A stretch of DNA of 64,000 nucleotides from Lutjanus erythropterus (lineage: Eukaryota > Chordata > Actinopteri > Lutjaniformes > Lutjanidae). Every line of letters begins with the position of its first letter. The stretch's first letter is position 1. Shown here in pieces: positions 43,991 to 54,070 of the stretch. The DNA is taken from the NCBI GenBank assembly GCA_020091685.1, contig CM034593.1:46473388-46537387 (forward strand), read 5' to 3'. The notes under the pieces were generated by a model. That model saw only the letters and a program-made list of their open reading frames with translations, made no database searches and was not told where the DNA came from. The position numbers and the translations under genes were made by a program.

Positions 43991-44641
43991 TTAAAGCTAT
44001 AATTTACCAAAAAATGAAAATTCAGTCATCATCTACTCACCCTAATGCTGATGGGGGTTCAGGTTTATTTTGTTAGTCCGCAAAACACTGCTGGAGTTTC
44101 ACAGGAAAACGGTGTTGCAGAATCCCATGGAAGTGAATGGTGACCAGTTTTCAAATGTAAAAACAACAGAATAAAAACATAAAATGGATCAACACTGCTC
44201 GTCTGCTGTAATCCAAGTCTTCTGAAGTCCTGACATGCTGTTTGCATGCCATCACAACACACACACCCAGTTCAGACTGTGACAGTGTGCATGTGCATGT
44301 GAACATGGCTCTAAGCTAAGGTTCTACAGTAAAGATTCAGGCTAAAAACATGGTGGAAATAACTTTTTTTTTTTTGTTAACTTGGCATGTCAGGGCTTTA
44401 GAAGACTTGGATGACACCAGACAAGCAGTATGGAGGCATTTGATGTTTTTATTCTGTTGTTTTTTTACGTTTGAAAACTGGTCACCATTCACTTCCATTG
44501 TTTGGAAGATTCTACAACACTGTTTTCCTGTGAAACTCCAGCAGTGTTTTGTAGACTAAAAAACAAAATCCAACCTTCGATCAGCCTGAGGGTGAGTAGA
44601 TAATGACTGAATTTTCACTTTTAGGTGAACTATCCCTTTAA
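43991..44641 (+). mobile_element. TTAAAGGG-type fold-back MITE, copy 2, 651 bp
   Basis: It starts 'ttaaagctataatttacc' and ends 'ggtgaactatccctttaa'. The arms pair over more than 200 bases each ('tgaatggtgaccagttttc' with 'gaaaactggtcaccattcac') and the element is alignable to 33062-33689 along its full length. Non-coding. Confidence 0.88.
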
Positions 44642-46325
44642 GTCTATTTTTTTCCTCAGGTATATGAGTGTGGGTATCATGTAAAAAAAAAAAAAGAAGA
44701 AGAAAAGATTATGATATTCAGATGTTAATGTTCGCAGTTACAGACCTGTGACACAAACAAATAAATAAATACAGAAATAAATAAATTCTAATGAACAGAA
44801 TCTGCAAAGTTCTTGAAAGTTCAACTGAACTTAAAGTTTGCGGTGTGGTGTGTGTGTGTGTGTGTGTGTGTCTGAGAGAGAAAAAGGACGTGCTTCTATA
44901 TTCATTACACATCGTTAACATATCATATTATCTTAACTATTATCTTACATTACACAAAATATAATTTGATCTTACGTTCATATGGGGAGAAATTAATTAG
45001 AGCCTCAGAGCTCCCTCCAGTTCATCCATACTGTGAGGAGATGGAGATGATTTTTTCTTCTTCTTTTTTTTTTCAACAAGTATTCTCTATTCAAAGCAGA
45101 CGCTCAGTTAAAAATGAGTTCGTGTTCCACATCCCTGTCATCTCACACAGCTCATTTTTTTCATTTATGAACACAAGCGAGTCTCTCTCACAGCTCCGCA
45201 GCTGATCTGTGTTCAGTTATTGATCAGACACCCAAGAGATCACAGGAACAGAGCAGAGATCAGTTCTGTTTCAGGATAATGTTACTAAATTATACCGTAA
45301 AATTCTTGTCCTTTTCCAGGGATATTCTGTAATGTAGAGTTTTTGTGTGATCTTCAAAGAAATTAATGACGACAATAATAATAATAATGTGATATTAATT
45401 TCCTTCTGCAATTATTTAAACAAAATTTAGTTTAAGGCATTTTATGATCACAATCAGGAGGCACAACTTGCAGTTTGTGACCAAAAAAAATAAATAAATA
45501 AATAAATGAGAGAGACAGAGAGAGATATTTGTATTCAGGAGCGCTCGTGCGAGGGCTGGGATATGGTGAAATGTCTAGTTGTAATTTCATGCTCATCTCG
45601 CCCTACAAACACCATGACCGGCGGCTGTTAAAGTCAGGAAACCTGTCCAGACACTGCCAAGACCACGGCAAAATGACTTCTCATCTCAGACAACCTGTCT
45701 AACGTTAAATATACACCATCTGAATGACAGACATTAATTTATAAAATATCACCAGTGAGCTGTGTGCAAATAAAAATGTGTCCATAACAAGTCAAATTCA
45801 TTGTTACCCATCTCCTCTAAAGTACATTTATAAATGGCTCTACTTCGATGATGAGTGCACATTAAAAGAAGAGTGCTGGCCTTCAGTTCTGTACACAGAT
45901 GATTACTGACTGAAGAGGTAGTGGTAATATATTTGTTTCTGAAGGGTTTATATTTGGTCATTTTTTTCTTTGTCATCTGCTGGCTATGAGGAGGGAGATT
46001 TCAGAATAAAAGCCATGTTATTCCCTCAACTTGGTCATACAATTTTTCCCAAACTTGTCTGAATGCTTTGGTTTGGACCCACTGATGTTCCTCTAATATT
46101 TCTGGGTGACGTTAAGTTGCTGTTCAATTCAAAAAATTCAACAAGTGCACTACAAGAACTGTATGAAGTTATCAGTAGTCACATCTGGCAGCCATAAAGA
46201 CCTTCTCTATCCCCATTTTGGTATATGAGATCACATTTTGACAGGACTGTTTTGAATGCAAAGACCAGTACATGTCCAGAGATGCTGCCTCCCAGGACAA
46301 CCACGTCAACTTTTCCACCTTGTCA
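44642..46325. other. Non-coding DNA with microsatellites
   Basis: A GT run lies at 44848-44871 and an (AAAT)n run at about 45486-45509. The stretch 45538-45720 is repeat-free and moderately GC-rich ('catgaccggcggctgttaaa') and could be conserved. No coding frame was identified. Confidence 0.45.
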
Positions 46326-46329
46326 CCTT

Positions 46330-47485
46330 TCGGTCAGACGAGCAGATAGCGCTGCCTGAGCAAGACTGAGAGCTGGTATTAAATGGAAAACATCAGCAGA
46401 GACTGAAAAAAAGACCTCAACCCCAACACACCAAACATATGTGGCAGGCGATCCAGAACATCATAGTCTAGAAAAGCAGAAGCGGCCCCATTATTCATGT
46501 GTGAGGTCACATTACCCGATGAGCAACAAATTTTATGCTGGATTTGATATTCTCAATAAAGAATCAGCTCTAAAGTCTACTCCACATCCAGATGATGTGA
46601 GAAAAATCCTGCTGAGAGTGGATAAAACTGCTGGGCCTGATAACAGTATCATCCTTGTACCTAAAAAGTCTGCCGTGTCTAAAAGACTACCCCCCTGTGG
46701 CACTCACCCCTATTCTCCAGCACATAAGGGAAAACATCCCAGCCAGACTCACCAGTTTGCATTCAGAACCAACAAATCCACAGAGGACTACAACTACATC
46801 AGAATGCTGTTTAAGCTCAGCATTCAACGCAATCTCTGTCATGAAGCCGACTGGCAAACTGAACACTCTGGGCTCAAGACTGGAGCCCCCCCGGGGCCGT
46901 GTGCTCAGCCCACTCCTGTCCACGCTGTACACACATGACTGCAACCCCTCGGCATGGGGAGAACTCTGTTTTGAAGTTTGCAGATGACACCACCATCATC
47001 AGCCAGATTTCACACAACAATGAGACTTCATTGGGAGGAAACTGACAGTCTTGCAGAGTGGTGCACAAAAAAAAACAACCCCTCCGCTCAACACTGATGT
47101 CAGGAAAAAGAGGGCAAAGATGCACACCCTTGTTTATATCAGTGGTTGGTTTATTTCTTAAGGAAAAGCAACTGCAAACATCACAAACTGGCATCATGGG
47201 ATGTGCGATACCCAGGACAGGAGGCCTCTGCATGCAGTGGGTGATCAAAACCGCCCAGAACATAGTTGTTATGCATCTACTAAGCATCAGGCCTCTACAG
47301 GCAACAGGCATCTTCAGCCTATTCATCCTGCTGCCATTTGGTAAGAGATACAGAAGTATCTGCTGCCACACCAACGCAGTACAAGGCAGCTTCATCAGTT
47401 TTTCATGTGTAGCATAAAGGGACTACAACTTGCATTTTGTTGTGCAACTCTGTGTTGTAGAAACAAATAAATGAACCTTGAACCA
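46330..47485 (+). mobile_element. L2/CR1-like LINE, degenerate pol with 3' end
   Basis: Ordered fragments of a LINE reverse transcriptase appear in shifting frames. MWQAIQNI lies near 46439, FYAGFDILN near 46530, and KTAGPDN near 46625. QFAFRTNKSTED is near 46755, VLSPLLSTLYTHDC near 46900, and the catalytic FADD at 46977-46988. The order matches the RT domain of teleost L2/CR1-type elements (known family layout). Internal deletions and frameshifts inactivate it. A 3' region with 'gtaagagatacagaagtatc' and a terminal 'aaataaatgaaccttgaa' follows, typical of such LINEs. It is the longest LINE remnant here. Confidence 0.82.
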
Positions 47486-47844
47486 CAAACTTAACCATAG
47501 TTTATTTGCCATTACCACAATCTTTCCCTTGAACTAAAAAAAAATCTCACATCACAATCTCAAAATCTCTTGCAACCACACTGAACACTTACTTTATACA
47601 ATGCAAATGTGCAAATTTAAATTTGGTTATTATCAACATATTAGCTTTGGTTTGTGAGCTCACAACCATATTGGCTACACTCCCTCCTACCTGCTGGTGT
47701 AAACCTGGTCTGGACATTACACTCCACGGTGTCAGATCCCATAATGCCAGTGACCTTATAAACCAGACGATCTGTGTAGGTGTAAATGCGTGTGTGTATG
47801 GTAATTAGTTTCTTTGTGCGTCTTTGTGTGCATGCCTCCTGGCC

Positions 47845-47877
<33 letters not shown>

Positions 47878-48400
47878 TGTCAAGAAGTAGAGTTTTACAG
47901 GCCAGACCCTGACATAAAGCCTTTAGCAGTCTGTCATGGAGCTTTATAAGGTTAAACTGAACAAAGCCTAATCCACACCAAGAGAACATGAGGTAAGCGA
48001 GAACATGTGTGTGTGTGTGCGTGTGTATGTGTGTGTGTGTGTTTGTTTGAAAGAGAATAAAAGACAGGGAGAGAGAGGAACTGGCATTCAAAAAGAGCCT
48101 GATCTGGACTGGCTGGCTGACATCTTTGTTCATCTTGGCTCTGTAGCAGTCGAGGTCTTGTGTGTGTGAATTTGTGTGTGTGTGTCCATGAAGGGTATAC
48201 TTTTTAAAAAGAGAAAAAAAAAAAAAAAAAAAAAAAACCTGCATAAAGATTATCCAAATTTTCACTCGAGCATTTGCCTGTGCCAAAAAGTGAAGTGCTG
48301 GATGAAGGAGCTGGGTGAATTTCACTCTAATTACACTGATTCTTTCTCTCTGTCTCCTTTTTCCTCGGAATATGTAGAAATAATAATAAAAAACACACTA
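47486..48400. other. Non-coding DNA with (GT)n blocks
   Basis: GT runs lie at 47849-47877 and 48006-48045 (interrupted), with a poly-A at about 48214-48237. Open frames on the minus strand are Thr/His runs from the microsatellites. Confidence 0.6.
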
Positions 48401-48810
48401 CGCTGATATGAAATATACTGCCTGGGAGCTAAAAAAGTGCAGAAGGAAAAAAACTCACAATCTCAAATTTTCTCTGATTGCCCCATTAGCTCAGTTAAAG
48501 GTGTAATTACGGAAACTCCTAATCTTTAATCATCTTTTAATTACCATATCATGTAGTCATTATAGCAGCTCCTGAAGGGAGGAAGTTAAACTTTCTTCTT
48601 TGGTGTTTAAGGGTAATTATTTGGGCCCTGAATACTTGGCTGAGTGCAGACGTTTTCTTAGGTGTGATGATACACATCTCCTGCACCTTCATTCCATTAA
48701 CCAGCTCTTTGATTTCACACCATCATTATCTGCTGGTAATATTGGGCTAATAATCTCCCTCACAGTATTATGGTAATCTTTAATATTAACATTAAAAAGC
48801 CTGAGTTTTT
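48400..48810. promoter_or_regulatory. Strong candidate conserved non-coding element
   Basis: A ~400-base repeat-free block sits between microsatellite-rich and ordinary sequence. It is dense in TAAT homeodomain cores ('gtgtaattacgg', 'ctttaatcatcttttaatta', 'gggtaattattt', 'gctaataatctc', 'ggtaatctttaatatt') and also has 'ccccattagctcagttaaag'. Such spaced TAAT/ATTA clusters in otherwise complex sequence are typical of deeply conserved vertebrate enhancers. The target gene cannot be inferred, and conservation was not tested. Confidence 0.4.
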
Positions 48811-49630
48811 TTCTTTTTTTTTTTTTCTTACAAAGATGTGTTACTTTTATTGGATCATACACTTTGGCTGCAGTCTTTTTTTTCCAGTATTTATATGAAA
48901 CTTTTGGAGCACAACGATTTTATCATTTGTATCATTATCTGGTTGGAGTTTGGCTTTAAGGTCCATTTTGTAAGTATTCATTAGCAGTTATTATTTTAAC
49001 TGTCAACTGTTTAATCCTCCAGTAAGTGAGCAGCCTTGTACTGAGCTTATGCTGACATTTTGAGGACAGAGTCGATGCAGTAAGCTTACCAAGTAAAAGA
49101 AAAAAAGGAACAGAAAAAAAAAACAGTTTTCACTTGACATCCAGGGTCCAGGTTCAGCCGAGCAACATGGGTTCTGAGCCGATGTCTGTGACAGACAGAA
49201 ACAGCTGTCAGAGCAAAGCGGTCCATGTCTCTTAACCTTAGAACATAATTCACATACTAATTCCCCCGATTAAATTCTACATGAGGCTATTTTGGATGTT
49301 TTAAAAATGGAAGGAATTTGCTGCGTTATGGTTAATCAGAGTTCTTTGACTGTAAGTGTTTGTACATTAAGTGAACATGTCCAACCAAGAATATGTACAC
49401 TTATGAAGACTCTGGCATACAGATTATTTGCACATGGAGGTTGACGTTGGTTTAAAAAATATTTATACTTAAAATGACAAAATTAGTTTTTTGTCACTGC
49501 CTTCCAGAATCACCCATCTGAGTGTCTCGCTCCATTGGTTGGATGGAAACACACCAGCAGTTTAGTTTTAGTTTGGGAAACTAAAACCACTCAACTACGT
49601 CACCTAGAAGTTATGTTACTCCTCTGGCAA
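48811..49630. other. Non-coding DNA, no recognised feature
   Basis: T-rich near 48806-48880; otherwise no repeat pairing or coding frame. Confidence 0.45.
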
Positions 49631-49633
49631 CAA

Positions 49634-50280
49634 AAGTGATAGTTCACCCAAAAACAAAATTTCACTCAATATCTCTTCACCCCTGTGCTGATGTGAGGAT
49701 GGGTGAAGATCTCCAGTTCACAAAACACTGCCAGAGCTTCAGCGGAAAACAGTGTTGCAGCCAAATCTAGTACAATTGAAGTGAATGGTGACCAGTTTTA
49801 AAATGTAAAAAAGGACACAAAAAACCCACAAAATGTCTCCATACTGCTTGTGTGGTGTCAGCTGTAGCCTCTCACCCAAGCAGAGCAACACGATGAGATC
49901 TCACGATACCTTCACATCTGTGTTTACATGCTAACTGGAAGCGACTCAGACAACAGAGAGAGATCTGCTCAGAAATAGTGACTTGTTATGCACACAGTTG
50001 ACTTCGCAAACTTTCAACAAAGAAGAAAATGTCTGAGGACTTCAATATAGGAGAGAAACATCATGTCTTTGCTGCAGTCTGAGAGGCTACAGTTGACATT
50101 TAGGCTAAAAACATGGTGTACATGGCATCTTTTGGGGTCAAATTTTAATGTCGCATCTTATGGACACTTATATTACACCACACAAGCAGTATGGAGACAT
50201 TTTGTGTGTTTTTTTGTGTTCTTTTTTTTACATTTTAAAACTGGTCACCATTCACTTCAGTTGTACTGGATTTGGCTGTC
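49634..50280 (+). mobile_element. TTAAAGGG-type fold-back MITE, copy 3, right end truncated
   Basis: The left end 'aagtgatagttcaccca' and the inverted arms ('gaatggtgaccagtttta' with 'taaaactggtcaccattcac'; 'catactgcttgtgtggtg' with 'caccacacaagcagtatgg') identify it. The outer ~100 bases of the right arm are missing: sequence departs from the family after 'ttggctgtc'. The isolated right arm at 19948-20078 belongs to the same subfamily. Confidence 0.8.
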
Positions 50281-51575
50281 AAATGAAATCTGTCATCGGT
50301 GAAAGTTTTACTGATATATTGTAAACATATTTGCGACTTGCCAGGTACATGTCCTTATTATGTTATAGAAAATGTATGACATTTCTCTCCAATCATTCAG
50401 ACATTTCCTGGACAAAAATAGTTTTCAAGTAGACTCCCCTGAAATTACACAGGAAGAAAATAATAATGTTTGTGTCTAGTTGCTGATTTATTTGAGTCTC
50501 CCTGCCTATAGACCATTAATAAAACCGGAGGCCTTGATCAGTCATCACAGATACACAGATTGAAGAACACCTCATGGACATTCCACTTTTCTCTGCAAAG
50601 AAGAAGAAGATAAAAATGAAAGATAATAAGAAGGGGATTGTGCAGTGTGGTGGAGATTGTTACATGTACATTTGTTAAAGTCTGTGTAGTGCTGAACTGT
50701 GTGGTTAGATCTGTCAACGGTTGTTCATGATTTCTGTGTTCAGGATTTTTTGGGGCGGACCTGAAACCACCACCTCCACCTCGCCCTCCCTAACAGAGAG
50801 ATAATGTACCTTCAGCGACTCTTTCAGTCCAAATCAGGCCAGTAGTTCACTTCAGGTCACATTAGTTCCAACAACCTGACACAGAAAAAAAAAATATATA
50901 TATACCATCCTGTCACCGTCCTCTCACTCTGGTGGCTCAAACATGTCTGGACATGTCTAATAAAGCTGCTACACGGAGCGTCCATGTTTCAGGTGGTTTT
51001 CAGGCCGTAGTGGTGTTTGACACAGAGACAGTGGACTCCGCCCCCAGTGTTTCAGATTTTATCATGACTTTGAGGCTTGATCTTTAAGATGGGAACTCTT
51101 CTGACAAGACACGTGGTTTGACCGTGTAAAAAGAACGTCCCACTACTACTAAAATTAGAGTAAATGACTGATTACAATTCACAGCAGCAACCAAACATCT
51201 CTGAAGCTTCATTTACATTATGCTACTATGTCATCACAGTATGTAAATGCTCATTGATTTGGATATCAGCTGAACATTTAAATGATCAAACAGGCTTTGA
51301 CTGCAGTAACAGTGTGCGGTGTTTTACAGCGCTGACCTTAAAGTGGGGTCACATTTTACCGCCTACATCTTCATTCACTGTTTCTCTGATCATTAGGCTG
51401 GAATAGATGTTTTTGTCTTTGGCTTTGATGATTATTTCATCAACTATACGGAACTTCTGCCGACTTTCACTGCAGGATGAAAGAAGGACGTGGAAGTACA
51501 GTTTAAATCAAACAAAATTTGTCTACAATCCCATAATTGCCTTCTGTTTTTTTTTTTTTTCGTGTTGAAATGCTG
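50281..51575. other. Non-coding DNA, no recognised feature
   Basis: No repeat pairing and no credible coding frame; a short (TA)n near 50894-50903. Confidence 0.45.
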
Positions 51576-51576
51576 C

Positions 51577-51579
<3 letters not shown>

Positions 51580-51637
<58 letters not shown>
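51580..51637. repeat. (GT)n microsatellite, ~57 bp
   Basis: A pure GT run, the longest dinucleotide GT/CA tract in the window, preceded by a poly-T (51547-51560). Confidence 0.97.
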
Positions 51638-51641
<4 letters not shown>

Positions 51642-51789
51642 ACCACAAAAGTAGTACATAATTGGAACTGGTTGAGATCAGATTGCTCGCTGTAATGAAG
51701 TTACATTTAATCTGTTTTTTTCCCTGTTAATAAAATAAATTTAATCCCATTCCTGGTGCTGCTTTTCTCAACCTAAAGGTGGATGTACA

Positions 51790-52110
51790 TCTGGGACATA
51801 ATTAACATTGACACTGACAGTATAGGGATATTTTCATTCTCTATACTGCTTCATATTCATATCCATCCTGGTGATTATTTCCTGTGAAGTTTAATTACGG
51901 TCATTTTTAACGAGACTGGTCCAACCCCGCAGTTGTTTTGGCAGCCATTTTAAAAATGTCCACCAGGGAGACATTATGCTAATTCTCTGATAGTACTATT
52001 GCTAAAAGCACTTATAATTAGCACATGTGTATGCCAAATTTCTGTCTGTGAATAATTAACAAATGTGTATGCCAAATTCCCCTCCACAGTGCATGATTGT
52101 GTGGACTGGC
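51790..52110. promoter_or_regulatory. Weak candidate conserved block with CTCF-like word
   Basis: Repeat-free sequence with 'gtttaattacgg', a direct repeat 'tgtgtatgccaaatt' at 52026-52040 and 52064-52078 (38-base period), and 'ccaccagggagac' near 51960, which partly fits the CTCF core CCACCAGGGGGC. Inference only. Confidence 0.2.
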
Positions 52111-53080
52111 TGGTGTTATGAAAGGCAATGCAAAAACTCAAAAACTCAAGTTTTTCACCTACACTGAGGGACCTTCAACATGTTCTACTTTTTAGATTTG
52201 TGACACAGACAGATTTATATAATGAGTTTTTATGGTCTAAATGATTTAGGTTTATGGCCTAAATGATCAGGGGTTCTTCATTTTTTTTGCAGAACTGAAA
52301 AATGCTAAAAATAAAAGGATGATCGGTAAAATGAGAATCTCAAAGAACTTAAAACGGTCTCTGAAGCTGTTTAAAAACACATTTTCATCTTGACGGAGCA
52401 CAAACTCTCATGGATCATGCAGGCCAATTAATTTAATTCAAATAAAAGCATGAGCAACATCACCCAAACTGCCACCATTTTTTTTTTTTTTTAACTCTGA
52501 CAGCATCAAATCTCCTAACTCCCTCCAGGCTCACTACTGCTGCCACATTAGCATTACATTTGCATTAGATTAGTGTTGCAAAAAAGTCGACAAGTCGAAT
52601 CCGCAGCTGTCCTGCCATCATCCAGAACCAATATTGATACAGTAAGACTGCTGCTTTAAAAAACACAGGGAGGAACGCTGACAGGGCTGTGCTGAAAACA
52701 CGGGCGCATGCAGCCAGACACATGGGAGGCCTGCATACGCAATGAAACATGTGTCCCAGGTTTGGTGTAGCATCAGGGCTGAATCAGGAGAAAGGAAACT
52801 TCAGCTGACATTAACACTTGTAAAGAATCGAGAAAGGGAGGAAGACAAGGGGGAGGGAGGAAGAGATAAAGAGATGGAAAAGAGTTTTACAGGGGATGGG
52901 ATTAACGCAAAAGACAAATAAGGTCAAAGAGCCTAAAGATGAGCATGAAGGCAGGGTCAGGAATCTTTCTTTCTGGATTAGTTCCAGCCCGACAGGTTTG
53001 TTCTGACATAAAAAGCAGCCCATTCTCTTCAATCTGCGTACAAATATCACAACTTTAGACTTTGCCAGTTCACCTCCTGG
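52111..53080. other. Non-coding DNA, no recognised feature
   Basis: It contains a perfect octamer ATTTGCAT (about 52557-52564) and a purine-rich stretch (52830-52890). No coding frame or repeat pairing. Confidence 0.45.
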
Positions 53081-53082
53081 GC

Positions 53083-53864
53083 ACTGTCGAAGTAACTAAT
53101 CACAAATACTCAGGCTACAGTAATTAAGTAGTTTTTTGGGGGGTACTTGTACTTTTATAAGTAGATTTACAAGTCAGTACTTTTACTTGTATTTAACTAT
53201 CTATTACACCATGTAATCTACTTTGTTACTTTTAAAATCATAATTGAGTGCTGAGCACAAGTTGAATTAATATCTATTAATTCATTAATCTATTAATATT
53301 AATTGCAAATGGACCAATGAAAACCAGGACGTATGGACGTACTGCACCTTATTCAACATTGTTTTGTCTGGTGGAACCATTTGATGAACAGGGAAACTAC
53401 AACTTAAAATGAGAAAAAAATGACAAAAGAATGTATTCTGTTGTAATTAAAAATCAATGGTTAAAAAGCTTCAATTTCCAGGTCCCATAATTCCATGGTT
53501 AATTTGCAAGTGTCATAGGTGGTAATTACCATTTCATATATTTGAACTTTCTTTGAAATTGACCGAAAATGTAATGTTACTTGGTGATTACCACCCACTA
53601 CATGAAAATGGTACTTGCTAATTATCAAATAAATAAGATTGGGGGTAATTTCTGAGAAATTTCAAATATCTTACTTGGTAATTACCATCTATTTACCATG
53701 AAATTATGGGACCAAAGCTATTAATACTCTGAGTGGTTTTTGAAAGGAGTACTTTGTACTTTTACTCTATATTTGTAACATCGGTACTTGTATTTGAGGA
53801 ATATTTTAGTAATGTAACAGTACTTGTACTTGAGTACAGATTTTCAGTACTCTTCCCACCACTG
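53083..53864 (-). mobile_element. hAT-like non-autonomous element of the 'aagtact' type, with nested MITE
   Basis: The left end 'actgtcgaagtaactaatca' and right end 'cagtactcttcccaccactg' have the family's CAGTGGTGGGAAGAGTACTG-like terminus when read on the minus strand. Internal 'gtacttttac' and 'agtacttttacttgta' words agree. A fold-back MITE (53466-53722) interrupts it. An (AT)n tract abuts its right end. Confidence 0.68.
53466..53722 (+). mobile_element. Fold-back MITE nested in hAT-like element, copy 2
   Basis: The left 'aggtcccataattccatgg' pairs with the right 'ccatgaaattatgggacc'. Inner 'ggtaattaccatttcatata' pairs with 'ttacttggtaattacca'. It matches the MITE at 38174-38632, including 'actacatgaa' and 'ggtacttgctaattatca'. 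Confidence 0.72.
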
Positions 53865-53866
53865 AG

Positions 53867-53870
<4 letters not shown>

Positions 53871-53939
<69 letters not shown>

Positions 53940-53958
53940 ATACTCTTCCCACCACTGA

Positions 53959-54017
<59 letters not shown>
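53871..54017. repeat. Compound (AT)n microsatellite with duplicated hAT terminus
   Basis: Two long AT runs (about 53869-53935 and 53960-54017) are separated by 'actcttcccaccactgagt', a second copy of the terminal sequence of the hAT-like element ending at 53864. The open frame here is an Ile/Tyr run and not a gene. Confidence 0.93.
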
Positions 54018-54018
<1 letters not shown>

Positions 54019-54070
54019 CAACAGAGTGAAAAATGTAATTTCTCTAGAGGATTAATAAAGTATGCCTTTT
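54018..54070 (+). mobile_element. LINE 3'-end scrap
   Basis: 'aatttctctagaggattaat' followed by 'aaagtatgcc' matches the usual LINE 3' terminus of fish, like the scrap at 19838-19900. Its AT-rich flank is probably the expanded microsatellite. Confidence 0.45.

Noticed and set aside
53733-54029. Ile/Tyr-run frame
   Set aside because: Translation of the (AT)n tracts.
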